Shown: positions 26,696 through 34,982 of the stretch, piece by piece
Position numbering within the stretch: position 1 is the first letter of the stretch
How the letters are laid out: each line of letters begins with the position of its first letter
Source: Arthrobacter sp. 260
Lineage (GTDB): Bacteria; Actinomycetota; Actinomycetes; Actinomycetales; Micrococcaceae
Direction of reading: 5' to 3'
Length of the DNA: 64,000 nt
NCBI RefSeq assembly: GCF_013116745.1
Contig: NZ_JABFOE010000003.1
Location: 186,001 to 250,000, forward strand
Program-made: the position numbers and the translations under genes
The notes under the pieces: model-generated
Database searches by the model: none
Told to the model about the DNA's origin: nothing
Seen by the model: the letters and a program-made list of their open reading frames with translations, nothing else

Positions 26696-26738
26696 TTGAC
26701 GTGCCCCACGTCACACACGCTAGGATATCGTATACGAT
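26696..26738 (+). promoter_or_regulatory. hpa operon promoter with GntR-type operator
   Basis: TTGACG (26696-26701) and TAGGAT (26721-26726) form a promoter with a slightly long 19-bp spacer. Immediately downstream, over the expected transcription start, is the perfect palindrome ATCGTATACGAT (26727-26738), typical of FadR-subfamily GntR operators with a GTATAC core. The operon encodes such a regulator, so autoregulation is likely. Confidence 0.75.
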
Positions 26739-26775
26739 TTCGAACAATCTGCCGGATGAGAAGGAGAACGCTGCA

Positions 26776-28269
26776 ATGGGAACCGCCTCCCAGACCACAG
26801 CATTGACCAGCGAGTTGCTTGCACGTACCCGCAAGGTCATTGCCGTCCATCTCAACTACCCCAGCCGGGCTGCCCAGCGTGGACGCACTCCCCTGCAACC
26901 CTCCTATTTCCTGAAGCCCCCAACGTCGCTTGCGCTCGGATCAGTCCAGACCCCAGGAGTGGTTGAGCGTCCTTTGGGTTGTGAACTGCTCGGGTTCGAA
27001 GGCGAGATAGCCCTCATCATCGGGACCAGGGCGCGGCGTGTCGCCCCCGAAGACGCCTGGAGCCATGTCGCGTGGGTCACCGCCAGCAACGACCTCGGCG
27101 TCTATGACCTTCGCTACGCCGACAAGGGATCAAATGTCCGCTCCAAAGGGGGCGACGGGTTCACTCCGGTAGGCCCTCTCCTGATCCCGGCAGACGCCGT
27201 CGACCCCGCGTCGCTGCGGATCCGCACCTGGCACAACGACCACCTGGTCCAGGACGACACCACGGCCGACCTTCTCTTCCCGTTTGCCCGGCTGATTGCC
27301 GACCTGTCCCAGCTCCTCACGCTTGAGGAGGGCGACATGATCCTCACCGGGACACCCGCGGGCGCTTCGGTGGCCCACCCTGACGACCTGGTTGACGTCG
27401 AGGTCACCGCGGGAAGCTATAGCAGTGGACGCCTGAGGACCCAGGTGGTGGAAGGATCGACGCCGTTGGCGGACTTCGGTGCTGGCCCCAAACCCGATGA
27501 CACCCAGCGCGAGGAAGCCTACGGATCGCGTGATGCGGCAGGACTGGCACCGCTGAAAGGGGCGCTGTCGCCGGACCTGCTGAAGAAACTGGAAAGCGTT
27601 GCCACTGCCACCCTTTCTTCCCAGCTGCGCAGACGGGGTTTGAACAACGTCAGCATCGACGGACTGCAGGCCACCAGGCCCGACCGGCGCGTGGTCGGTC
27701 TCGCGCGCACCCTGCGCTTCGTGCCCAACCGGGAGGATCTGTTCACCACTCACGGCGGTGGCTTCAACGCACAGAAGCGGGCCATTGACTCGGTCAATGA
27801 GGGCGAAATCCTCGTGATGGAGGCACGCGGGGAGAAGGGCACTGGGACAGTCGGCGACATCCTCGCCATGCGGGCCCAGGTGCGCGGGGCAGCAGCAATC
27901 ATCACCGACGGCGGTGTCCGGGATTACTCGGCGGTGGCTGATCTCGAGATGCCCACCTACTTCGCCAACCCTCACCCGGCGGTCCTCGGCCGGCGCCATG
28001 TCCCGTGGGATACCGACATCACGATCGCGTGCGGAGGGGCGACCGTTCAGCCCGGCGACATCATCGTCGCCGACGCGGACGGCATCCTGGTGATCCCCCC
28101 GGCCCTGGCAGAGGAACTGGTGGAGGACTGCATCTTGCAGGAGCAGGAGGAGACCTTCATTCTCGAAATGGTGAAACAGGGAAACGGCGTGGACGGGCTC
28201 TACCCGATGAACGCCGACTGGAAGGCGAAGTACGCGCAGTGGGTTGCCACAGGAACCCCAGGTGACTGA
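26776..28269 (+). CDS. hpaG: HpaG-type fumarylacetoacetate hydrolase domain fused to an RraA-like domain
   Basis: A 497-residue two-domain protein of homoprotocatechuate catabolism. Residues about 15-235 are an FAH-family domain (FKPP-like YFLKPPTS, GCELLGFEGEIALIIG with the metal-binding E-x-E, and the EEGDMILTGTPAG signature), fitting the decarboxylase/isomerase HpaG. Residues about 255-480 are RraA-like (GDILAMRAQVRGAA, then ITDGGVRD), a fold that also includes class II oxaloacetate and HMG aldolases. E. coli HpaG instead is two fused FAH domains. The ATG at 26776 has AAGGAG 9 nt upstream. The stop overlaps the GntR gene. Confidence 0.85.
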   Translation: MGTASQTTALTSELLARTRKVIAVHLNYPSRAAQRGRTPLQPSYFLKPPTSLALGSVQTPGVVERPLGCELLGFEGEIALIIGTRARRVAPEDAWSHVAWVTASNDLGVYDLRYADKGSNVRSKGGDGFTPVGPLLIPADAVDPASLRIRTWHNDHLVQDDTTADLLFPFARLIADLSQLLTLEEGDMILTGTPAGASVAHPDDLVDVEVTAGSYSSGRLRTQVVEGSTPLADFGAGPKPDDTQREEAYGSRDAAGLAPLKGALSPDLLKKLESVATATLSSQLRRRGLNNVSIDGLQATRPDRRVVGLARTLRFVPNREDLFTTHGGGFNAQKRAIDSVNEGEILVMEARGEKGTGTVGDILAMRAQVRGAAAIITDGGVRDYSAVADLEMPTYFANPHPAVLGRRHVPWDTDITIACGGATVQPGDIIVADADGILVIPPALAEELVEDCILQEQEETFILEMVKQGNGVDGLYPMNADWKAKYAQWVATGTPGD

Positions 28270-28990
28270 CGCCGTCGTCGCGCGGCGGCCCGGGATCCTG
28301 ACTAATGATGAGACCGCGCCGGGTAGCAAGTCCGAGCGGGCCTACACAGCGATCAAGGCGCAGATTATCCGGGGCACGTACACCCCCGGATACCGGTTGG
28401 TGCTCGCCAAGATCGCCGGGGAGCTGGGGTTCAGCGTGGTTCCCGTGCGGGAGGCCATCCGGCGTCTCGAAGCCGAGGGATTGGTGTCGTTTGAACGCAA
28501 CGTCGGAGCCACCGTCGCGGGAATCGATCCGACCGAGTACCTCTACACGATGCAGACCCTGAGCATCATCGAGGGCGCGGCCACGGCCCTGTCCGCACCA
28601 CTGATTGATGCGGTGGAGATAGCCCGCGCCCGCGCTGTCAATGAGGAAATGCGCCAGTGCCTGGAGAACTTCGATCCAGTCCGCTTCACCGCACTCAACC
28701 AGGAGTTTCACGGCATCCTGTTTGAGCACTGCCCGAATCCGCACATCCTCGATCTGGTGCGCCGGGGGTGGATCCGGCTGGCAACGCTGCGGTCCTCAAC
28801 CTTCCGGTTTGTCCCCGAACGGGCCCAGGAATCGGTCCAGGAACATTCCGCCCTGCTCCAGCTGATCGAATCATCCGCCGACGCCGACACGATCGAACGT
28901 TTCGCTCGCCGCCACCGCTCCACCACCCTCGATGCCTACCTCGCGCAGGCAACGCACCCCGCCACAGAACAGCAGTCAGGAAAACCATGA
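28262..28990 (+). CDS. GntR-family transcriptional regulator (FadR/FCD subfamily)
   Basis: A 242-residue regulator. The N-terminal winged helix (KIAGELGFSVVPVREAIRRLEAEG...) carries the PVREAIRRLE recognition helix of the GntR family, and the all-helical C-terminal FCD domain shows the metal/effector-binding pattern (QEFHGILFEH, and a final His-rich helix RRHRS). The GTG at 28262 overlaps the hpaG stop and has AGGAA upstream; a TTG at 28244 is the alternative. It lies inside the operon it most likely controls through the palindrome at 26727-26738; the effector would be homoprotocatechuate or a ring-cleavage product (inference). Confidence 0.9.
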   Translation: MTDAVVARRPGILTNDETAPGSKSERAYTAIKAQIIRGTYTPGYRLVLAKIAGELGFSVVPVREAIRRLEAEGLVSFERNVGATVAGIDPTEYLYTMQTLSIIEGAATALSAPLIDAVEIARARAVNEEMRQCLENFDPVRFTALNQEFHGILFEHCPNPHILDLVRRGWIRLATLRSSTFRFVPERAQESVQEHSALLQLIESSADADTIERFARRHRSTTLDAYLAQATHPATEQQSGKP

Positions 28991-30525
28991 CCTCCACTGT
29001 CCCCGCCTCCACCCATTACATCCCCGAGAACCTGCCCAGCCACCTCCAGCACTACATCAACGGGCACTTCGTTGATTCTGTCGGCGGCGGGACCTTCGAC
29101 GTGCTGGATCCGGTGTCCAACACCAACTACGCCACCGCGGCCGCAGGCCAACAGGAAGACATTGACCTCGCCGTCGCCGCAGCCCGGGAAGCGTTCGTCA
29201 ACGGCCCGTGGCCCCAGATGAAACCCCGTGAGCGCGCCAGGATCCTCAACCGGATTGCCGACGCCGTCGAGGCCCAGGAGGTTCGGCTGGCAGACCTTGA
29301 GAGCTTCGACACCGGCCTTCCCATCACGCAGGCCAAGGGCCAGGCCCTGCGCGCGGCCGAGAACTTCAGGTTCTTCGCCGACCTGATCGTTGCCCAGTTC
29401 GACGACGCCATGAAGGTCCCCGGTTCCCAGATCAACTACGTGAACCGGAAACCCATTGGCGTGGCCGGGCTAATTACGCCGTGGAACACCCCGTTCATGC
29501 TGGAATCCTGGAAACTGGCCCCGGCCCTTGCCACCGGCAACACGGTGGTGCTCAAACCCGCCGAGTTCACCCCGCTCTCCGCCTCCCTGTGGGCCCAGAT
29601 CTTCAAGGACGCCGGACTACCTGACGGGGTCTTCAACCTGGTCAACGGCCTGGGCGAGGAGGCGGGGGACGCGCTGGTCAAACACGCCGACGTGCCGTTG
29701 ATCTCCTTCACCGGCGAGACCACCACCGGTCAGACGATTTTCCGTAACGCTGCCGCCCACCTCAAGGGCCTCTCAATGGAACTCGGGGGGAAGTCACCCT
29801 GCGTGGTGTTCGCCGACGCAGACCTGGACGCGGCTATCGACTCAGCGCTCTTCGGCGTCTTCTCGCTCAACGGTGAACGGTGCACCGCCGGGTCGCGGAT
29901 CCTCGTGGAACGGGCCATCTATGACGACTTCTGTGACAGGTATGCGGCGCGCGCGAAGGCGATCGTCGTCGGAGACCCGCATGATCCGAAGACCGAGGTG
30001 GGAGCGCTGGTCCACCCCGAGCACTTTGACAAGGTTGCCTCCTACGTCGAGATCGGGAAGTCTGAGGGTCGGTTGCTGGCAGGTGGCGGGCGTCCGGAGC
30101 ACCTGCCGGAAGGCAACTACATTGCTCCGACGGTGTTCGCCGACGTCGCACCCAACGCCCGGATCTTCCAGGAGGAAATCTTCGGCCCGGTCGTGTCGAT
30201 CACCCCCTTCGAGGACGACGACGAAGCCCTCGCGCTGGCCAACAACACGAAATACGGGCTTGCTGCCTACATCTGGACGCAGAACCTGACCCGTGCCCAC
30301 ACCTTCTCCCACAACATGCAGGCGGGAATGGTGTGGCTCAACAGCCACAACGTCCGCGACCTCCGCACCCCCTTCGGCGGGGTGAAGGCGTCAGGACTGG
30401 GCCACGAGGGAGGCTACCGCTCGATCGACTTCTACACCGACCAGCAGGCGGTCCACATCAGTCTCGGTGCCGTCCACACCCCGAAGTTCGGCAGCATCGC
30501 CGACCCGTCCGCAGTGCGGCGATAA
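28987..30525 (+). CDS. hpaE: 5-carboxymethyl-2-hydroxymuconate semialdehyde dehydrogenase
   Basis: A 512-residue NAD-dependent aldehyde dehydrogenase. It shows PWNTPFMLESWKLAPALATGN (cofactor binding), LELGGKSP-type MELGGKSP with the catalytic Glu, and NGERCTAGSR with the nucleophilic Cys. It oxidises the semialdehyde produced by HpaD ring cleavage to 5-carboxymethyl-2-hydroxymuconate. The assignment to HpaE rests on the surrounding genes plus high family resemblance. The ATG overlaps the GntR stop (ATGA) and has AGGAA upstream. Confidence 0.92.
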   Translation: MTSTVPASTHYIPENLPSHLQHYINGHFVDSVGGGTFDVLDPVSNTNYATAAAGQQEDIDLAVAAAREAFVNGPWPQMKPRERARILNRIADAVEAQEVRLADLESFDTGLPITQAKGQALRAAENFRFFADLIVAQFDDAMKVPGSQINYVNRKPIGVAGLITPWNTPFMLESWKLAPALATGNTVVLKPAEFTPLSASLWAQIFKDAGLPDGVFNLVNGLGEEAGDALVKHADVPLISFTGETTTGQTIFRNAAAHLKGLSMELGGKSPCVVFADADLDAAIDSALFGVFSLNGERCTAGSRILVERAIYDDFCDRYAARAKAIVVGDPHDPKTEVGALVHPEHFDKVASYVEIGKSEGRLLAGGGRPEHLPEGNYIAPTVFADVAPNARIFQEEIFGPVVSITPFEDDDEALALANNTKYGLAAYIWTQNLTRAHTFSHNMQAGMVWLNSHNVRDLRTPFGGVKASGLGHEGGYRSIDFYTDQQAVHISLGAVHTPKFGSIADPSAVRR

Positions 30526-30571
30526 CTCGCTGCCCGCTGCCAGAGACACTGCTCAAAGAAGAGAGTTCATG

Positions 30572-31660
30572 ATGACCAACTTCGTTCCCACGCCCACCGT
30601 CCCGGCACCCGACATTGTCAGGTGCGCCTACATGGAAATTGTTGTCACCGACCTGGTGCGCTCCCGGGGGTTTTACGTCGACGTCCTCGGGCTTCACGTC
30701 ACCGAGGAAGACGAAACCACCATCTACCTGCGCTCGCTGGAGGAGTTCATTCACCACAACCTGGTGCTTCGCCAGGGGCCGGTGGCAGCCGTCGCCGCCT
30801 TCGCCTACCGGGTCAAATCCCCGGCCGAGGTGGACGCCGCAGAGGCGTACTACACGGAACTCGGGTGCCGGGTTGAACGCCGGAGGGAAGGTTTCACCAA
30901 GGGCGTCGGCGACTCGGTCCGGGTTGAGGACCCGCTGGGCTTCCCCTACGAGTTCTTCTACGACGTCGAACACGTGGAACGGCTCACCCAGCGCTACGAT
31001 TTGTACTCGGCGGGTGAGCTGGTGCGCCTGGACCATTTCAACCAGGTCACCCCCGATGTGCCCCGCGGACGCAAATACCTTGAGGACCTAGGCTTCCGTG
31101 TGTCGGAGGATATCCAGGATTCCGACGGCGTCAGCTACGCCGTCTGGATGCACCGCAAGCAGACAGTCCACGACACCGCGCTCACGGGTGGGAACGGACC
31201 GCGAATGCACCACGTTGCGTTCGCCACCCACGAAAAGCACAACATCATCCAGATCTGCGACAAGATGGGGGCCCTTCGCATCTCGGACCGGATTGAACGC
31301 GGACCCGGTCGGCACGGTGTATCCAACGCCTTCTACCTCTACATCCTCGACCCGGACGGGCACCGCATCGAGATCTACACGCAGGACTATTACACGGGTG
31401 ACCCGGACAACCCGACGGTCACCTGGGATGTCCACGACAACCAGCGCCGCGACTGGTGGGGCAACGCGGTTGTCCCCTCCTGGTACAGCGAGGCATCACT
31501 GGTACTGGACCTCGACGGGAACCCCCAGCCTGTCGTCGTCCGCGAGGAAAAAAGCGAAATGGCTGTCACCGTAGGCGCAGACGGGTTCTCCTACACTCGC
31601 AAGGACGCCGATGACGCTGACGGCGAGCAGCGGGGTTTCAAATTGGGAGCGCAGCTGTAG
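30572..31660 (+). CDS. hpaD: Homoprotocatechuate (3,4-dihydroxyphenylacetate) 2,3-dioxygenase
   Basis: A 362-residue extradiol dioxygenase of the vicinal oxygen chelate fold that opens the ring of 3,4-dihydroxyphenylacetate. Starting at the second of two adjacent ATGs, the metal ligands fall at H155 (LDHFNQ), H214 (MHHVAF) and E267 (RIEIYT), and second-shell H200, R243 and Y257 are in place. These are exactly the residue numbers of the structurally studied Brevibacterium fuscum enzyme. The Arthrobacter globiformis homologue (MndD) uses Mn(II) and the B. fuscum one Fe(II); the metal here cannot be read from sequence. It lies 46 bp after hpaE. Confidence 0.95.
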   Translation: MTNFVPTPTVPAPDIVRCAYMEIVVTDLVRSRGFYVDVLGLHVTEEDETTIYLRSLEEFIHHNLVLRQGPVAAVAAFAYRVKSPAEVDAAEAYYTELGCRVERRREGFTKGVGDSVRVEDPLGFPYEFFYDVEHVERLTQRYDLYSAGELVRLDHFNQVTPDVPRGRKYLEDLGFRVSEDIQDSDGVSYAVWMHRKQTVHDTALTGGNGPRMHHVAFATHEKHNIIQICDKMGALRISDRIERGPGRHGVSNAFYLYILDPDGHRIEIYTQDYYTGDPDNPTVTWDVHDNQRRDWWGNAVVPSWYSEASLVLDLDGNPQPVVVREEKSEMAVTVGADGFSYTRKDADDADGEQRGFKLGAQL

Positions 31661-31662
31661 CC

Positions 31663-32448
31663 ATGCTGGATGCCAGAACAATCGAAGCCATTGCCGACGA
31701 GTTGGTGGAGGCAGGACGCAGCCGTACCCCGGTTCCCCGCCTCACCACCCGGTATCCCGGCATGACCGTCGACGACGCCTACGCCGTCCAACGACTGTGG
31801 CGCCAGCGCAACGAGGACGCCGGGCGGACCCTCGTGGGACGCAAGATCGGTCTTACCTCCAAAGCCATGCAGGCCGCCACCGGCATCACCGAACCCGACT
31901 ACGGCGCCATCTTTGATGACATGGTGCTGGACACCGGCTGCTCGGTGGACTGGGGCCGGTACACCCACCCCCGGGTTGAGGTGGAGCTCGCGTTCGTTCT
32001 GAAGAGTGACCTGGCCGGTCCGGGCTGCACCATCTTCGATGTCCTCAACGCCACCGACTACGTGGTCCCCGCTCTCGAAATCCTGGACTCCCGGATCGAG
32101 ATGGAGGGGAGAACCATCGTGGACACCATCTCCGACAACGCGGCAATGGGTGCCATGGTGGTCGGTGGCCGTCCGGTGAAGCCCGACGCCGTTGATCTCC
32201 GCTGGATCGCGGCGATCCTGTACAAGAACCAGACGGTCGAGGAGACCGGCGTCGCCGCCGGAGTGCTCGACCATCCCGCGGCCGGCGTCCACTGGTTGGC
32301 CAACAAGATTGCCGCGCACGGCGACAGCATGAAAGCGGGGGACATCATCCTCGCGGGGTCCTTTACCCGACCGCTGTGGGTCAACAGAGGCGACACCATC
32401 CACGCCGACTACGGACCACTGGGAGCAGTGACATGCCACTTCCACTAG
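31663..32448 (+). CDS. hpaH: 2-oxo-hept-4-ene-1,7-dioate hydratase
   Basis: A 261-residue enzyme of the hydratase/decarboxylase branch of the FAH superfamily (MhpD/HpaH). It shows GRKIGLTSKAMQ near residue 50, the metal-binding VEVELAFVLKSDL (E-x-E), and the C-terminal GDIILAGSFTRP motif. It adds water to the dienoate product of HpaG. It starts 2 bp after hpaD and its 3' end overlaps hpaI by 16 bp, so translation is coupled. Confidence 0.93.
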   Translation: MLDARTIEAIADELVEAGRSRTPVPRLTTRYPGMTVDDAYAVQRLWRQRNEDAGRTLVGRKIGLTSKAMQAATGITEPDYGAIFDDMVLDTGCSVDWGRYTHPRVEVELAFVLKSDLAGPGCTIFDVLNATDYVVPALEILDSRIEMEGRTIVDTISDNAAMGAMVVGGRPVKPDAVDLRWIAAILYKNQTVEETGVAAGVLDHPAAGVHWLANKIAAHGDSMKAGDIILAGSFTRPLWVNRGDTIHADYGPLGAVTCHFH

Positions 32449-33236
32449 CCGCCACTTTCCGCGCTGGCCTCGCGGTGGCCGACCGGCCACTGGCAGGGAT
32501 GTGGGTGTGCTCCGGAAGCCCCCTGGTCGCCGAACTCTGCGCTGGCGCCGGCCTGGACTGGCTCCTCATCGATGCCGAACACAGCCCGAATGGCCTCGAA
32601 TCCATCCTCGCCCAACTGCAGGCCGTCCACGGCTACCCGGTCCATGCGATGGTGCGACCCCCGGTGAACGAGACTGTGCTGATCAAGCAGTACCTGGATC
32701 TTGGAGTGCAGAACCTGTTGATTCCGATGGTCAACTCGGTGGCCGACGCCGAAGCGGCCGTAGCAGCGACCCGCTACCCGCCCGCCGGGGTGCGTGGTGT
32801 CGGATCAGCCTTGGCCCGGGCCTCCCGCTGGAACAGGGTACCCGGTTATCTGGGCGACGCCGCGGAAACCATCAGCGTAACCGTGCAGATTGAATCCAGC
32901 GCCGCCGTCGACGCGGTGGAGTCAATACTTGGAGTGGACGGCGTGGATGCCATCTTTATTGGGCCCTCCGACCTGGCCGCGTCAATGGGCGTGCTCGGCC
33001 AGCAGGAACACCCCCTCGTGCGCGCCGCCGTCGAACGGTGCCTTGCGGCGGCGGCAAAAGCCGGCAAGCCGGCGGGCGTGAACGCCTTCAATCACCACAC
33101 CGCGCGCCACTATCTGGACAGTGGTGCCAGTTTCATCCTGGTCGGAGCCGATGTCGCGGTGTTGGCTCGGGGTTCGGAAGCGCTGGCAGCGCAGTTTATC
33201 CCCGTATCCGACGGCGATTCCCCCGCAAGCTACTAA
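32433..33236 (+). CDS. hpaI: 4-hydroxy-2-oxoheptane-1,7-dioate aldolase
   Basis: A 267-residue class II pyruvate aldolase of the HpcH/HpaI family; it splits the last pathway intermediate into pyruvate and succinic semialdehyde. Signature residues are visible: the catalytic His in IDAEHSPNG, the metal-binding Glu in VQIESSAAVDA and Asp in FIGPSDLAASMG. The ATG at 32433 lies inside the end of hpaH; an upstream in-frame start would add non-homologous sequence. It is the last catabolic gene of the operon. Confidence 0.94.
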   Translation: MPLPLAATFRAGLAVADRPLAGMWVCSGSPLVAELCAGAGLDWLLIDAEHSPNGLESILAQLQAVHGYPVHAMVRPPVNETVLIKQYLDLGVQNLLIPMVNSVADAEAAVAATRYPPAGVRGVGSALARASRWNRVPGYLGDAAETISVTVQIESSAAVDAVESILGVDGVDAIFIGPSDLAASMGVLGQQEHPLVRAAVERCLAAAAKAGKPAGVNAFNHHTARHYLDSGASFILVGADVAVLARGSEALAAQFIPVSDGDSPASY

Positions 33237-33261
33237 CCACCGGGTGAGCTAGGGTGAGCAG

Positions 33262-34002
33262 ATGTCCGAGCCCCAGTCCAGTGTCCTCACCGTCGGTTTC
33301 GTTCCAGGTGTGACCCCCGGCAAATGGGTCAGCCGGTGGCGCGACAGGCACCCTGGGAAGCCACTGGAAACCCTCGAATATGACGCTGCCAGCCAGCAGT
33401 CGGCGCTGCGGGATGGTTCGGTTGCCCTCGGCTTTGTCCGCCTTCCGGTGGACCGCGAGGGGCTCAGCGTGATCCCGCTCTACGAGGAGCAACCGGTGGT
33501 GGTGGCAGGCAAAGACCACGAGCTCTCACTGTTCGACGAGGTTCCCCTCGCCGAACTTGCCGCCGAAAACATCCTCGACGTCCTCGCTCACGGTGGAGCA
33601 AAGGCTGCTATCGAACTGGCGGCAACCGGCGCCGGCGTCGTGATTGTGCCAATGTCGCTTGCCCGGCTCTATGCCCGCAGGGATGCTGTCTATCGGCCAG
33701 TCCTGGACGTACCGGTCACCACCATCGCCGTTGCCTGGCTTGCCGAGAACACCACCGAGGATATCGAGGAGTTCATCGGTATTGTCCGGGGACGCACCGA
33801 GCGCAGCTCGCGGCAGCCATCGGCGAAAGAACCGGCGAAGAAAGAAAAGAAGGCGCAGAAAACGGCCAGCAAAAAACAGGCGTCGGTGCGGGTGCAATCG
33901 TCTTCGCCGAAAGCCGGGGGGTCCAGAAAGTCGCCGACCGGGGCCAAGAAACAGAACCCGCGCGGGCGGAAACCCGGCGCCGGTGGGCGTGGTCGCCGCT
34001 AG
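33262..34002 (+). CDS. LysR-type substrate-binding domain without HTH, with a lysine-rich tail
   Basis: A 246-residue protein. Residues 8-175 resemble the periplasmic-binding-like effector domain of LysR regulators (TVGFVPGVTPGKW, GFVRLPVD, IPLYEEQPVVVAGKDH), but there is no N-terminal helix-turn-helix. From about residue 180 the sequence becomes a disordered Lys/Ser/Arg/Ala tail of roughly 65 residues, like histone-H1-type nucleic-acid-binding tails. It lies 25 bp after hpaI, with AGGG upstream of the ATG, so it may be transcribed with the hpa genes. It could be a ligand-responsive DNA-binding protein using the tail, or a partner of another regulator; function unknown. Confidence 0.8.
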   Translation: MSEPQSSVLTVGFVPGVTPGKWVSRWRDRHPGKPLETLEYDAASQQSALRDGSVALGFVRLPVDREGLSVIPLYEEQPVVVAGKDHELSLFDEVPLAELAAENILDVLAHGGAKAAIELAATGAGVVIVPMSLARLYARRDAVYRPVLDVPVTTIAVAWLAENTTEDIEEFIGIVRGRTERSSRQPSAKEPAKKEKKAQKTASKKQASVRVQSSSPKAGGSRKSPTGAKKQNPRGRKPGAGGRGRR

Positions 34003-34142
34003 GCATCAGTCCCCGTCACCTGCAGGCCGGCCATTGCTGTGTACCAACTGCGTTGCGTCTTCACCCAAACGACCTTTCCGGCGAGTTGGTGGGGGAGGAT
34101 TAGGTGGGGAATTGCCGGGTGTCGCTTGGGAAAGGAAAGATC

Positions 34143-34982
34143 ATGAGTCAAGGTAGCGTGCTTCAGCGCAACAACGTGACCGAGCTGGGGTGCGCGGACG
34201 GACCGGTGGTGGTGTTTGCTCACGGGTTCGGAACCGACCAGGGCATGTGGAGCAAGATCCTGCCGTATTTCGTTGGCAAATACCGCGTCATCCTCTTCGA
34301 CCATGTGGGCGCTGGTGGGTCGGACCTGAAGGCCTACGATTCGATCAAATACAGCGATCTCCTGGGCTACGTCAACGACCTCCTGGAGATCTTTGAGGAA
34401 CTCGACCTTCGCAACGTCACACTCGTTGGGCACAGCATCAGCGCGATGCTGGCCGTCACGGTGGCTGCTGGACCCAGCGAACGTCTCGACAGGGTGGTTT
34501 TGCTGGCGGCATCCCCCAGCTACATGGACCGGCCCGAGGACGGGTATGTTGGCGGGTTCTCCCAGGAGGATCTGGAGGAACTCTTTGAGTCGCTGGACGC
34601 CAACTATGTGGTGTGGGCCAGCAGGATGGCACCGGTATTCATGAACGCGCCTCACGATCCAGGACTCGGCATGGAGCTGGAGCAGAGGTTCCACAAGACG
34701 AATCCACTGATAGCTGGCGAGTTTGCCAGGGTTTCTTTCCTCACGGATGTCAGGCATCTGCTCGGCCAGGTGAAGGTTCCGACGCTGATCATGCAGTGCG
34801 CCGACGACGTGGTGGTGCCGCCGCACATCGGCAGGTACCTGGTCGATCACATTCCGCACAGCACCCTAGTGAATATGAAGGCGAAGGGCCACTTCCCGCA
34901 GTCCAGTGCCTCCGAGGAGACGGCTACCACCATGCTGAACTTCCTGGAGCAGGTCAGCCCAGAACCTGTGCCGGTCGGGTGA
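34143..34982 (+). CDS. rsbQ: RsbQ-type alpha/beta hydrolase (stress-signalling / small-ligand receptor family)
   Basis: A 279-residue alpha/beta hydrolase of the RsbQ/D14/KAI2 family. It begins with the family hallmark of a short NNV segment and FAHGFGTDQGMW, followed by the nucleophile Ser in VGHSISAM, the Asp in CADDVVVP and the His in KGHFPQ. In Bacillus RsbQ activates the PAS-containing phosphatase RsbP in energy stress. Here the gene is translationally coupled (4-bp overlap) to a PAS-GGDEF-EAL protein. The ATG at 34143 has AAGGAAAG upstream; an earlier in-frame start is rejected because it lacks one. Confidence 0.93.
   Translation: MSQGSVLQRNNVTELGCADGPVVVFAHGFGTDQGMWSKILPYFVGKYRVILFDHVGAGGSDLKAYDSIKYSDLLGYVNDLLEIFEELDLRNVTLVGHSISAMLAVTVAAGPSERLDRVVLLAASPSYMDRPEDGYVGGFSQEDLEELFESLDANYVVWASRMAPVFMNAPHDPGLGMELEQRFHKTNPLIAGEFARVSFLTDVRHLLGQVKVPTLIMQCADDVVVPPHIGRYLVDHIPHSTLVNMKAKGHFPQSSASEETATTMLNFLEQVSPEPVPVG

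Noticed and set aside
27130-28329. Minus-strand open frame of 399 codons opposite hpaG
   Set aside because: It is antisense to a gene with clear FAH and RraA motifs and shows no recognisable domain.
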